Origin: Akkermansiaceae bacterium
GTDB lineage: Bacteria; Verrucomicrobiota; Verrucomicrobiia; Verrucomicrobiales; Akkermansiaceae
NCBI GenBank assembly: GCA_905182475.1
Contig: CAJJBR010000003.1
Span: forward strand, 1 to 64,000
Direction: 5' to 3'
Length of the DNA stretch: 64,000 nt
Shown here: positions 27,688-37,771 of the stretch, one piece after another
How positions within the stretch are numbered: position 1 is the stretch's first letter
How the letters are laid out: each line of letters begins with the position of its first letter
Notes under the pieces: model-generated
What the model saw: the letters and a program-made list of their open reading frames with translations, nothing else
What the model was told of the DNA's origin: nothing
The model's database searches: none
Translations under genes and position numbers: made by a program

Positions 27688-27801
27688 GGAAAGGAACCGT
27701 GGTTTAGAAACCGCGACAACCCAAGCCGAAAGCCGTGTCTTCTTTCCCACCCGGAAATGCCAGCCAATGCCGTCGCGATTTCTAAATCGCGGTTCCTTTC
27801 C
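27688..27801. repeat. GGAACCGCGATTT inverted repeat, copy 2
   Basis: The arms 27688-27717 and 27772-27801 pair with a few mismatches. The right arm reads GTCGCGATTTCTAAATCGCG and continues GTTCC, identical to copy 1 at 9201. The central spacer differs from copy 1, so the two copies share ends but not the middle. It lies in the 308-bp space between glgB and nfeD. Confidence 0.9.
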
Positions 27802-27831
27802 TCTCAGAAAACCAGCGACCGGGTTCCTCGC

Positions 27832-27858
27832 ATTCCCTCATTCCCTCATTCCCTCCTT
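27832..27858. repeat. ATTCCCTC tandem repeat
   Basis: The 8-bp unit ATTCCCTC is repeated three times, followed by CTTTC. It lies about 50 bp before the nfeD start, next to the inverted repeat above. It is similar in style to the CTCCCTG run at the window edge. Confidence 0.7.
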
Positions 27859-27904
27859 TCATTCGTCGCGTTTCTGGTCTCTTGTTAGTGGAGTCCTAAA
27901 AGAA

Positions 27905-29302
27905 ATGAAAATCATCCTCTTCGCCCTCCTTTTCCTAATCCCTTCCCTCGCACCCGCACAGGAAGCGGAAATTGCGCAGCAACCCACAGGGAAACAAAAG
28001 GTCATCATCATCCCCGTCCGTGACCAAATCGCGCCGCCGGCGCTTTACATCCTCCGCCGTGGTCTCAAAACCGCCATCGAGGAAGGGGCGGATACTGTCA
28101 TCCTCGACATGGAAACTCCCGGCGGGAGGCTCGACGTCACCTTCGACATGCTCAAAGCCATCGAGAAGTTTCCGGGAAAAGTCGTTACCTACATTAATAC
28201 CGAGGCCATTTCCGCAGGCGCCCTGATCTCCGCAGGCACCTCGGAAATCTACTTCGCCCCCACCGCAATCATAGGCGCGGCGGCTCCCGTTTCCGGCGGA
28301 GGGCAGGACATCGACGAGACGATGAAACAAAAAATCGTCTCCTACCTTAAAGCACGCGTCCGCGCCATGTCCGGAGAAGAGGTCAACCGCGCCCAAGCTA
28401 TTTCCGCCATGATCGATGCGGACTACGAACTAAAAATAGGCGACGAAGTCCTAAAACCAAAGGGAGAGCTCCTGACCCTAACCGCGAGCGAAGCGATGAA
28501 GGAATACGGGGATCCTGCACGCCCACTTCTCGGAGCTGGAATCGAGCCAACCATCGAAGCCTTGATGGATACAATGTTTGGAAAAGGCAACTACACAGCC
28601 ACCACTTTGGAAGTCAGCTGGTCGGAAAAAATAGCTCAGTATCTCACCACACTCGCGCCCATACTTCTTGCCATCGGCCTCGTCCTCATTTTCATCGAAT
28701 TCAAAACACCCGGTTTCGGCTTCTTCGGGATAGGCGGGGGTATCATGCTTGCCATCGTTTTCTTCGGCCATTCCGCCGCCGGACTCTCCGGGCATGAGCC
28801 CGCGATCTTCTTCTTCATTGGCTTCGCGTTGGTGATGATCGATCTCTTCATCATACCCGGGTTTTTCGTCCTCGCTCTACCCGGAGCGCTGCTGATGCTC
28901 GGTTCCTTGCTCTGGGGAATGTCAGACATCTGGCCTGACCAGCCGATCAAGTTGGACTCCGAATTCCTCTTCCGACCCCTCCTCAACCTCATCACCGGCC
29001 TCGGCGGAGCTATCCTCATCTTCGCGCTTCTACTCCGCTATCTTCCAAGCGGCGGCCTGTGGGGAAAAATGGTTCTCGATTCCGCAATCGCCGGGGAAAG
29101 CACCCTTTCCTCCACTGCCCGATCCGAGCCATCACTCATCGGCGCCCAAGGCCATGCCGTCACCGCTTTATTCCCCTCCGGCCAGATCGAGATCAAAGGC
29201 AAGCGCTACGACGCCCGCCTCGCACTTGGCGACGTCCAGCCGGGAACCGTCGTTAGAGTGGTCTCAGTCGGCGAGTTCGATCTGAAAGTGGAGGCCATCT
29301 AA
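27905..29302 (+). CDS. Long-form NfeD membrane serine protease
   Basis: A 465-residue protein with a signal peptide (MKIILFALLFLIPSLA). Its first half is a ClpP-like serine protease domain with GGRLDVTFDML and INTEAISAGALISAG, where the serine of EAISAG is the expected nucleophile. Four to five membrane helices follow, then a C-terminal OB-fold NfeD domain (GAQGHAVTALFPSGQIEIKGKRY). Long NfeD proteins cleave stomatin/flotillin-type partners or regulate membrane protein quality. The start at 27905 is chosen because the open frame upstream lies inside a repeat. A toxin-antitoxin pair separates it from the short nfeD and floA. Confidence 0.9.
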   Translation: MKIILFALLFLIPSLAPAQEAEIAQQPTGKQKVIIIPVRDQIAPPALYILRRGLKTAIEEGADTVILDMETPGGRLDVTFDMLKAIEKFPGKVVTYINTEAISAGALISAGTSEIYFAPTAIIGAAAPVSGGGQDIDETMKQKIVSYLKARVRAMSGEEVNRAQAISAMIDADYELKIGDEVLKPKGELLTLTASEAMKEYGDPARPLLGAGIEPTIEALMDTMFGKGNYTATTLEVSWSEKIAQYLTTLAPILLAIGLVLIFIEFKTPGFGFFGIGGGIMLAIVFFGHSAAGLSGHEPAIFFFIGFALVMIDLFIIPGFFVLALPGALLMLGSLLWGMSDIWPDQPIKLDSEFLFRPLLNLITGLGGAILIFALLLRYLPSGGLWGKMVLDSAIAGESTLSSTARSEPSLIGAQGHAVTALFPSGQIEIKGKRYDARLALGDVQPGTVVRVVSVGEFDLKVEAI

Positions 29303-29340
29303 GTTCTCGTAAAATCCCGCCCATCCATTACATTTCAATC

Positions 29341-29550
29341 ATGAGCATCACGGAAATCAGAAAGCTCCCCTTGCACGAAAAATTCCAGATCATGGAGGCG
29401 TTGTGGGAAGATCTTCGTCCGGAGATTGAAAAAACCGATATTCCGGAACACCACAAGAAGCTTCTCGATGAACGTCGGGCGCGGGTCAAATCCGGGGAAG
29501 AACGGTTGCTGGACTGGGACGCGGTTAAGAACAGTTATGGCCATAAATGA
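29341..29550 (+). CDS. Addiction-module antitoxin
   Basis: The product has 69 residues and matches small antitoxins of the putative addiction module component family: short N-terminal ITEIRKLPLHEKFQIMEALW, then a charged linker ending in LLDWDAVKNSYGHK. It overlaps the downstream RelE/ParE-type toxin gene by four bases (ATGA), the usual coupling for such pairs. It would bind and neutralise the toxin and repress its own operon. Confidence 0.85.
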   Translation: MSITEIRKLPLHEKFQIMEALWEDLRPEIEKTDIPEHHKKLLDERRARVKSGEERLLDWDAVKNSYGHK

Positions 29551-29846
29551 TTACAATTCGCTTCTCGGTCGGCGCATATGAAGATCTTGACGAGGCTTTT
29601 CATTTTTATGAACGCAGGGAATCCGGACTTGGCGAATATTTCAGATCCTGTCTGAACAACGACATTGAAGAACTCAAAATTTCAGCAGGAATTCACCCGA
29701 AAACATTTAAAGACTACCACAGACTTCTTAGCCGCGTTTTCCCATACTCCATACACTACACCTTCGCCGATAACGAAGTCGCCGTCTGGGCGGTGGTCGA
29801 TTGTAGACGGCACCCCGATTGGATCACAAACCGTCTCGAAAGATAA
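29547..29846 (+). CDS. RelE/ParE-family toxin
   Basis: The product has 99 residues. The pattern TIRFSVGAYEDLDEAFHFYE at the start and HYTFADNEVAVWAVVDCRR near the end match the ParE/RelE toxin fold. Members either cut ribosome-bound mRNA or poison gyrase; which one applies here cannot be told. It overlaps the antitoxin by four bases. The pair sits inside the nfeD-floA operon and ends 27 bp before the short nfeD gene, with the same orientation. Confidence 0.88.
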   Translation: MITIRFSVGAYEDLDEAFHFYERRESGLGEYFRSCLNNDIEELKISAGIHPKTFKDYHRLLSRVFPYSIHYTFADNEVAVWAVVDCRRHPDWITNRLER

Positions 29847-29873
29847 TTCTTCTTCCTTGAAATTTAAAAAATC

Positions 29874-30344
29874 ATGTCCCTCATCATCCTCCTTTTCACC
29901 ATCGGCATCCTGCTCCTTGCCGTGGAGGTCATGATCCCCGGCGGCATCCTCGGCATCGCCGGAGGGGTGCTGCTTTTCACGGGTTGTATCCTGTCTTTCG
30001 TTCAGCTAGGCACGAATGAGGGCATACTGGCAATCGGTGTCACGCTTGCCGCTGCGATCATCGTTTTTTACATCCAGTTCAAGATCCTTCCGAAAACTGC
30101 TTTCGGAAAACGCTTCTTCCTGAATGAGGCTGTTTCCGGGACTTCCACCGCAATCGGCGATGAGGCGCGGGATTTGATTGGCAAAGCCGCCGAATCAGTT
30201 ACCGTTCTCTCACCCAGTGGATATGTCATGGTTGAGGGGAAACGCTACGAAGCCTTTTCCCGCTCCGGCCACATCTCCGTCGGCACCGTCCTCGAAGTCG
30301 TTGACGCAAACCATTTCCAAATCGTCGTAGCAACCAAACTGTAA
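29874..30344 (+). CDS. Short-form NfeD-like protein
   Basis: A 156-residue protein with two to three membrane helices (LIILLFTIGILLLAVEVMIP and a GG-rich second helix), then a soluble OB-fold domain with DLIGKAAESVTVLSPSG and KRYEAFSRSG. This is the short NfeD type, without the protease domain, that is usually encoded just ahead of a flotillin gene. It is thought to work with FloA in membrane microdomain organisation. The next gene, floA, begins 12 bp downstream. Confidence 0.88.
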   Translation: MSLIILLFTIGILLLAVEVMIPGGILGIAGGVLLFTGCILSFVQLGTNEGILAIGVTLAAAIIVFYIQFKILPKTAFGKRFFLNEAVSGTSTAIGDEARDLIGKAAESVTVLSPSGYVMVEGKRYEAFSRSGHISVGTVLEVVDANHFQIVVATKL

Positions 30345-30356
30345 ACCACACCTCTC

Positions 30357-31349
30357 ATGGATCTTCCCACTATTTTACTCATCATCCTCGGCATCTTCGG
30401 ACTTGTCGTCGCCTTCATCATTCTCTCGTTCTTCAGTGTCTGGCTCCGCGCATGGCTCGCTGGCGCTTATGTCGGATTCTCGGATCTCATCGCCATGCGT
30501 CTCCGCCAAGTGCCTTACGGCGCTATCGTTGACAGCCGCATCACCGCGAAGAAGGCCGGTATCGAGATCGAGATCGATGAAATCGAAGCCCACTTCCTCG
30601 CCGGAGGCAACGTCCTTCCCACCATCCAAGCCCTCATCGCTGCCCGCAAGGCCGGCATCGAGCTTGATTGGGACCGCGCCTGTGCCATCGACCTCGCCAC
30701 CAAAGGCTCGGAAAAATCCGTGGTCGAAGCCGTCCGCACCTCCGTTGACCCGAAAGTCATCGACTGCCCGGCCGCAAGCTCCGGCCGCTCCACCATCGAT
30801 GGCGTTTCCAAGGACGGCATCCAAGTGAAAGTTCGCGCCCGCGTCACCGTCCGCTCCAACCTCGACCGCTTCGTCGGCGGCGCAAAAGAAGAAACCATCA
30901 TCGCCCGTGTCGGCGAGGGCATCGTCACCACCATCGGCTCTGCGGAAACCTATAAAGTCGTGCTCGAAAGCCCCGACTCCATCTCGAAAGTCGTGCTCGC
31001 ACGCGGCCTCGACGTAGGAACCGCCTTCGAAATCCTTTCCATCGACATTGCCGACGTGGATGTCGGCGAAAACGTCGGTGCCCAACTCCAGGAGGCACAG
31101 GCCGAGGCGAACAAGAACATGGCTCAGGCCGAGGCGGAAATCCGTCGCGCCGCCGCCGTCGCCCTCGAACAGGAAATGATTGCCCGCGTTGCGGAAATGA
31201 AAGCCAAGGTCGTCGAGGCCGAAGCCCAGGTTCCACTCGCCCTCGCCGAAGCCTTCCGCTCCGGAAACCTCGGCGTCATGGACTACTACAAAATGGAGAA
31301 CATCAAGTCCGATACCGACATGCGCGACTCGATTTCGAAACCCGATTAA
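30357..31349 (+). CDS. floA: Flotillin-like protein FloA
   Basis: The product has 330 residues. It has an N-terminal membrane hairpin (residues 5-30), an SPFH-type domain ([19 protein letters not shown]), and an Ala/Glu-rich coiled coil ([20 protein letters not shown], about residues 245-300). FloA scaffolds membrane microdomains in Bacillus. The start at 30357 is an ATG 12 bp after the short nfeD gene. The gene ends at a Rho-independent terminator about 105 bp downstream. Confidence 0.95.
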   Translation: MDLPTILLIILGIFGLVVAFIILSFFSVWLRAWLAGAYVGFSDLIAMRLRQVPYGAIVDSRITAKKAGIEIEIDEIEAHFLAGGNVLPTIQALIAARKAGIELDWDRACAIDLATKGSEKSVVEAVRTSVDPKVIDCPAASSGRSTIDGVSKDGIQVKVRARVTVRSNLDRFVGGAKEETIIARVGEGIVTTIGSAETYKVVLESPDSISKVVLARGLDVGTAFEILSIDIADVDVGENVGAQLQEAQAEANKNMAQAEAEIRRAAAVALEQEMIARVAEMKAKVVEAEAQVPLALAEAFRSGNLGVMDYYKMENIKSDTDMRDSISKPD

Positions 31350-31360
31350 CCCGCGAAGCG

Positions 31361-31453
31361 GCAACGTAGCTGCCCCCGTCCGGGGGCAGGCCGTGGAAAC
31401 TCCGTCTCGGGGTGTGCCGGCAACCGTAGCTGGGGAGTCCCGCCCCAGGCCGT
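31361..31453. repeat. Two tandem copies of a small stem-loop motif
   Basis: Segments 31361-31394 and 31420-31453 both read GCAAC(C)GTAGCTG, a GC-rich stem-loop, then CAGGCCGT. The middles are different hairpins (CCCCCG/CGGGGG in one, GGGG/CCCC in the other). They precede the floA terminator. This could be a duplicated RNA structure or a small dispersed repeat. Confidence 0.7.
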
Positions 31454-31454
31454 T

Positions 31455-31481
31455 CCATCAGGCATCCTGCCTGATGGTTTT
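31455..31481 (+). terminator. Rho-independent terminator of the nfeD-floA operon
   Basis: A perfect 10-bp stem, CCATCAGGCA and TGCCTGATGG, with a 3-base loop is followed by TTTT on the plus strand. It lies after floA and before the convergent modB stop. The opposite strand lacks a T-run directly after the stem. Confidence 0.85.
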
Positions 31482-31500
31482 CAGCGTTCGTCGCATGCCC

Positions 31501-32166
31501 TCACCGCCTTTTCGGCATCAGTAGCGTGGAAACAAACACCGCTCCGAAAGCGATCACTGCCGAGACTCCTACCAGCAGCATCGCACGCGGGTCATCACCG
31601 TTCTGCACGCTGCGGTAGATGGAGAGAGAAAGCGTTTCCGTGAGGCCGGGGATAAAACCCGCCACCATCACCGTCGCCCCGAACTCCCCGAGCGCTCGGG
31701 CGAAGGAAAGCACAATCCCAGCCACCATTCCTCGCCGGGCAAGCGGCAAGCTGATCTTCCAAAAAATCCGCCAGTCGCTCCCGCCAAGGCTTTTCCCCGC
31801 CGCTTCCATTTGCTCCGGAACCTCTTCGAAGGCAGTGCGCAAGGAACGGACGAGCAAGGGAAACACCATTACCGCAAGAGCGATGACCACCGCCTTCCAA
31901 GTGAAGATAATCTCGATTCCGAAGTTTTCGTGAAGCCACCCACCGACCGCTCCATGCTTCCCGAAAAGCTTCAGCAGGATGAGTCCGGTCGCCACGGGGG
32001 GCATCACAAGCGGCATCATCGCCACCGTTTCAACCAGCGTTTTCCCCGGCCAACTCTTGCGTGCCAATAACCATGCGAGCCACGTCGCAAGTGGAAGCGC
32101 CAAGACGATTGCCAAGGCAGCCAGTCCAAAGGTCAGTCCCAGCATTTGCCAATCCGCAGTGGTCAC
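31501..32166 (-). CDS. modB: Molybdate ABC transporter permease
   Basis: A 221-residue permease with five to six membrane helices. The cytoplasmic EAA-type loop, AAGKSLGGSDWRIFWKISLPLA, and the following SFARALGEFGATVMVAG match ModB. It forms the membrane channel for molybdate uptake and works with ModA and an ATPase ModC. ModA is encoded upstream on the same strand, but a rhomboid gene and a hairpin repeat lie between them, and no modC is present in this window. The length is normal. Confidence 0.92.
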   Translation of the reverse strand: MTTADWQMLGLTFGLAALAIVLALPLATWLAWLLARKSWPGKTLVETVAMMPLVMPPVATGLILLKLFGKHGAVGGWLHENFGIEIIFTWKAVVIALAVMVFPLLVRSLRTAFEEVPEQMEAAGKSLGGSDWRIFWKISLPLARRGMVAGIVLSFARALGEFGATVMVAGFIPGLTETLSLSIYRSVQNGDDPRAMLLVGVSAVIAFGAVFVSTLLMPKRR

Positions 32167-32198
32167 GGATGGTTTCTATCCCGTGTGGTGAAAAGAAA

Positions 32199-32277
32199 CA
32201 AGGAGGGGCTGCATTCTGCTGCCCAACACCCGAGCTATTCCCCAACGCACCGTGCAGTAGAATGCAACCCCTCCTTG
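32199..32277. repeat. AGGAGGGGCTGCATTCTG hairpin, full copy
   Basis: The arms 32199-32222 (CAAGGAGGGGCTGCATTCTG and following) and 32254-32277 are complementary over 24 bp with two mismatches that would be G-U pairs in RNA. The loop includes CACCCGAGCTATTCCCCAAC. The copy at 46970 has the same stem, and its loop is the reverse complement of this one. It sits between the rhomboid stop and the modB start. Confidence 0.92.
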
Positions 32278-32283
32278 TCCCGC

Positions 32284-32997
32284 TCACCTCGGCAGGGCCA
32301 CCCTGGGCATTGGGACAACGAAACTTCCGAGAAAAATCCCGCCGATGAAGCCGCCTAGGTGTGCCCCGTAGGCGACCCCTTCCACGCCACTGAGATGGCC
32401 AAAAAAATCAAACCCCAGCCCAAGGATAGCAAGAAGAGCCAGTCTCGAAGGTGCTATGGGACGGGAGATAGGCCAGACATGCGGATCGGGAAGATGCCAG
32501 CGCACCGCCATTGCGAGATAAAGCCCCTCAAAACCCATCACCGCGCCGGATGCACCCAGCATAGGGATGTATTGATCGTGATTGAGCGCAGTGTGGCAGA
32601 TGCTTCCGCAAATCCCGGTGAAGAGGAAAACGAAGAGCATCCATCGGTAGCCTAACAATTCTGCAGCTACAGCTCCGAAAATCCAGAGCGGAAGCATGTT
32701 TCCCGTGAGGTGACTGGAGTCCCCGTGGAGAAAGACATTACTCACCAGGGAAAACATCTGTGCGAAGTTCTTTTGGGAAAAATCCCCTCCCCGCAACCCG
32801 TTCCAAGCATCGCTGACCGCACCAGGCACGGCCATATATTTGAAATACCACCCCTCACCGAGAAACATCTGGAGGATGTAGATGAAGCTGATGAACAGAA
32901 TCAGCCCGAGAAGAGATCCTTGTGTTCTGAGCAAATTCCGCAGGTTCACAAATTGGTGCACGCGGTAGATATTGAACGGATTCAACAGATGGCTCAA
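32284..32997 (-). CDS. Rhomboid-family intramembrane serine protease
   Basis: A 237-residue protein with six predicted membrane helices. The catalytic serine motif GASGA (Ser150) and the helix-6 histidine in GAHLGGFIGG (His213) are present, as is the HLTGNM motif (about residues 96-101) of the family. It cleaves membrane helices of unknown substrates. It lies between modA and modB on the same strand, with a 19-bp gap to modA. This is not a usual place for it. Confidence 0.93.
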   Translation of the reverse strand: MSHLLNPFNIYRVHQFVNLRNLLRTQGSLLGLILFISFIYILQMFLGEGWYFKYMAVPGAVSDAWNGLRGGDFSQKNFAQMFSLVSNVFLHGDSSHLTGNMLPLWIFGAVAAELLGYRWMLFVFLFTGICGSICHTALNHDQYIPMLGASGAVMGFEGLYLAMAVRWHLPDPHVWPISRPIAPSRLALLAILGLGFDFFGHLSGVEGVAYGAHLGGFIGGIFLGSFVVPMPRVALPR

Positions 32998-33015
32998 GCT
33001 GGATTCCCAGCCCGA

Positions 33016-33804
33016 TCAAGGCTTTCCGAAACCGTGCTTCGCAAAAATCCCGGCAGCAGATTCGCCCGTTAGGGATTCGAGGAAACGTTTGGCCTCGGCC
33101 TGTCGTGCGGATGCCGCGAGAACCGCCGCAGGGTATTCGATGGCTCCGGTTTTTTCTATGGGCACGGAGAAAGCAGATTTTACTTTTTCACTGGAGAGTG
33201 CATCGGTACGGTAAACGATCGCTACATCAGCGTTGCCGGTTTCCGCAGCAAGAAGAGCCGCGCGGACGTTTTGGAGAGGGATGGTCTTTGCTTTTACATC
33301 CGCCCAAAGTCCCTCCGCCTCCAACCAGGTTTTTGCGTAGATCCCGGCAGGAACCGATGCTGGTTCGGCCATGGCGATACGTCTTGCGGAAAGAAAATCG
33401 GAAGCAGCCTTAAACTCAAGGCTGCTTCCATTTGGCACAACAACCACGAGTTCATTGCTTGCGACAGCTCGGACACTGGATTGCACAATCAGTTTCTTTT
33501 TCCGAAGTGCGTCCATCGTCGTGGTATCGGCAGAAATAAACACATCGATCGGCGCCCCGGCCTCGATCTGGCGGGCGAGCACATTCGTTCCTGCGAAGGT
33601 GTGCCGAACTTTTTGACCCGTCGCAGCGGTGTATGATTTGGAAATTTCCTCGATCGCGTCGGCCATCGAAATGGCAGATGCGACGCTGAGGTCGGCGCGG
33701 GCGAGGCTCCCCAGAATCCAGAAACCAAAGACCAGAAGCCAGACACCACAGGCCGGAGGCAGAATCTTTCGTATCGCTCTGGATTCTGGCCTCTGGTTTC
33801 TCAA
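33016..33804 (-). CDS. modA: Molybdate-binding periplasmic protein
   Basis: The protein has 262 residues. The mature part follows the ModA family: LSVASAISMADAIEEIS, FAGTNVLARQIEAGAPIDVFISAD, and near the end ADVAIVYRTDAL. It binds molybdate or tungstate outside the inner membrane for the ModB/ModC pump. I place the start at the TTG at 33804, seven bases after sdhA; it gives a signal peptide with KILPPACGVWLLVFGFWILG as core. That core is encoded by an imperfect repeat of TCTGG-type units. No ATG gives a complete protein, since the first in-frame ATG lies inside the mature part. Confidence 0.85.
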   Translation of the reverse strand: MRNQRPESRAIRKILPPACGVWLLVFGFWILGSLARADLSVASAISMADAIEEISKSYTAATGQKVRHTFAGTNVLARQIEAGAPIDVFISADTTTMDALRKKKLIVQSSVRAVASNELVVVVPNGSSLEFKAASDFLSARRIAMAEPASVPAGIYAKTWLEAEGLWADVKAKTIPLQNVRAALLAAETGNADVAIVYRTDALSSEKVKSAFSVPIEKTGAIEYPAAVLAASARQAEAKRFLESLTGESAAGIFAKHGFGKP

Positions 33805-33811
33805 AATCTTC

Positions 33812-35782
<1,971 letters not shown>

Positions 35783-35801
35783 GACAGTGGTGAGGAAAAA
35801 A

Positions 35802-36494
35802 TTATTTTACAAAGCCGAGGAAGATGGAGATGGGAACGGAGATAAAGCCGGCCCAGATGACGACCGCGTAGCCGCAGGAGATCTTTTGGATCAGTCCGCT
35901 GGCTTTTTTCGAGCGCAGCCCAAGGGTCTGGAACATCGAGGCAACACCGTGGCTGAGGTGGGAGCAGAGCAGGGTCACCGCGATAATGTAGAAAAGGACG
36001 ACGAGAGCATTGAGCCACCCGAGCCGGAAACCGGCTATGACCATATCGTAGGGGCTTTTTTCACCAATCTCGGCGAGACCGGAATGCACACGGACGGTGA
36101 AATGCAGTAAGTGAAAAATGATAAAGGCGAGAATGGTGGAGCCAGACCAGATCATGATAAGCGAGGATTTCGATGCCTGAATCGTTGCCTTGTACTCGTA
36201 TTCTTGCTTCCTCGCAGCCTTGTTTTCCCGGGTTAGTAGAATGGTCGCCCACACGTGCAGAACCACAACCACCAGGAGCCCGATGCGCGCCACCCAGATG
36301 AGCGCGCCATGCCCGGCGCTGTGAAGTAATTCCGCGTATTCGTCAAAAGCCTCACGCCCCGCGAAAATGAGCATGTTTCCGGTCAGGTGTCCGGCTAGGA
36401 AAAGCACCATCGCGAGACCTGTGACGGCGACGATCAGTTTTTTTCCGATGGAAGATTGCCAGTAGGCGAGTGCGCTGCGGGTAAGGGCGTTCAT
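35802..36494 (-). CDS. sdhC: Succinate dehydrogenase cytochrome b subunit
   Basis: A 230-residue protein with five membrane helices of the cytochrome b558 type found in di-heme succinate:menaquinone reductases. Candidate heme-ligand histidines lie in [32 protein letters not shown] and [10 protein letters not shown]. It anchors SdhA/B to the membrane and passes electrons to quinone. The start ATG is at 36494. sdhA follows after 19 bp on the same strand. Confidence 0.92.
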   Translation of the reverse strand: MNALTRSALAYWQSSIGKKLIVAVTGLAMVLFLAGHLTGNMLIFAGREAFDEYAELLHSAGHGALIWVARIGLLVVVVLHVWATILLTRENKAARKQEYEYKATIQASKSSLIMIWSGSTILAFIIFHLLHFTVRVHSGLAEIGEKSPYDMVIAGFRLGWLNALVVLFYIIAVTLLCSHLSHGVASMFQTLGLRSKKASGLIQKISCGYAVVIWAGFISVPISIFLGFVK

Positions 36495-36795
36495 GGATAC
36501 AGAATGAATACGCCCTTTTTTGTAGCCGACCTATTGAAAAACTCAAATTTTTAAACGTAATGGGCAGTATTAGCCTAAAAAAAACGCCCAATCCGAAGAG
36601 GAATCGATTTAAAAACGAGAACCAAATACCGGAAGCGGATTCTCAGGAATATACCGGAAGCGGATGAAGCCACGGGCTTGGCACCATGCGGCAGGCGGGA
36701 TTCGATGATCTCAATGCCATTTTCCGATGAGATGATCCGTTGCTTGAACTCCGCGGAATCCCCGTCGCTCATCGCCCAGTCGGCTTCACGGCGGA

Positions 36796-37093
36796 TCAAA
36801 CGCCGGATGCCTGGCTGAATTGTAGCCGCTCCGTGAAACGCCCGTGGATCTCCGCCACCCGCTCCGGATTCCCGCCCTCCAAACCGCCCTCCGTCCGAGC
36901 CGCAAGCAGCTCATCCCCCAACGGATTTTACAAAATTTCCCCCGTAGAACACCTCCAGCCGCCGCAGCAATTCCCCATCCGATATCCCACCCTTAGCCAT
37001 AGCCGGAACCTCCAGAAGAACATGGAAATGGTTAGACATTACGCAAAACCACCAAAGGCGTGTAGGTGGTTTGGACAGGAGCGAACGCGACAT
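36796..37093 (-). pseudogene. Remnant of a REP-associated tyrosine (Y1/RAYT) transposase
   Basis: On the minus strand, FCVMSNHFHVLLEVP carries the HUH histidine pair (HFH) and the sequence around it that is typical of RAYT/IS200-like transposases. The frame stops at 36911. Another frame continues as LGDELLAARTEGGLEGG and IHGRFTERLQFSQ, which fits the downstream part of the same protein. The N-terminus and the catalytic tyrosine region are missing. The surrounding 36495-37378 has no other recognisable gene. RAYTs mobilise short hairpin (REP) sequences. Confidence 0.75.
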
Positions 37094-37378
37094 GCCCCGA
37101 AGGGGTGAGGTAGCCAGGCCGGGGCGACCGAATCAATATGAGAGCACCCGGCAGCCACTAAAGTTTTAAAGCGGGCGTGAATTATTTCCGCTAATCATGG
37201 TTCAAATAGACTACACCCTATTTGAGCCCTTTTTGGCGAGCGAGGGAGGATGAGAGGCAACCTTTGATCAAAGACATTATCAATGGTTCCCAATGATTGG
37301 TGGGCATTGATGGAGATGATATTAGACTTAGGACGTATTTTCTTTTGCTTAAAACCCTGAAATCCGCATTCTTCAGCT

Positions 37379-37771
37379 ATGAAAGCAGTCCTTCTCAAGC
37401 GTCTCTTCTCTGCCATTCGGCAGGGATCAGATCCTGATGTCGTGGCTGTTTGTGATCAGATCGTTAAGGACGAGAAGTCACTGGGCCACAATCGGCTGGC
37501 GGCAGATTTAGAGAAATCTCTCCAGCTTGCCAAGGAAAGGCAAAGCAAGCTGGGGGCCGCTTCCCCAGCGCCAAAGACCAGTTCTGCCATTCTGAGCTCA
37601 CTTCCTGCGAGCAAACGGGACTCCGCTCCCCTTGTTCAGGTCATTGCTCACAATGAGCTGCGCCATCACATGGTCCTCCCGGTCGAGATCGAGGAAAAGT
37701 TCCTCCGGATTGAACAAGAATTTGCCGCTCGCTCGCGTCTCGCTGCGCATGGACTCAAGCCAAGAAAGTCG
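37379..37771 (+). pseudogene. N-terminal fragment of an AAA-type ATPase
   Basis: About 130 residues from the ATG at 37379 look like the N-terminal part of a defence-linked AAA ATPase: VIAHNELRHHMVLPVEIEEK, then FAARSRLAAHGLKPRK. In relatives this is followed by the Walker A loop (GPPGTGKT type). Here the frame turns into SLAGRCCRCHP and ends at 37834, so the whole AAA core is gone. From 37749 another frame continues as an S8 peptidase. Confidence 0.7.

Noticed and set aside
27767-27904. Longer start for the long nfeD gene
   Set aside because: The extension is translated from the right arm of a repeat and the tandem ATTCCCTC units. The signal peptide begins at 27905.
30375-31364. A 329-codon frame antisense to floA
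   Set aside because: floA is clearly conserved, and the antisense frame mirrors its codon positions. The product is Gly/Asp-rich without domains.
36911-37093. An intact 60-residue protein
   Set aside because: It carries the HFH motif of a RAYT transposase but starts and ends out of family register, and the rest of the protein continues in another frame.
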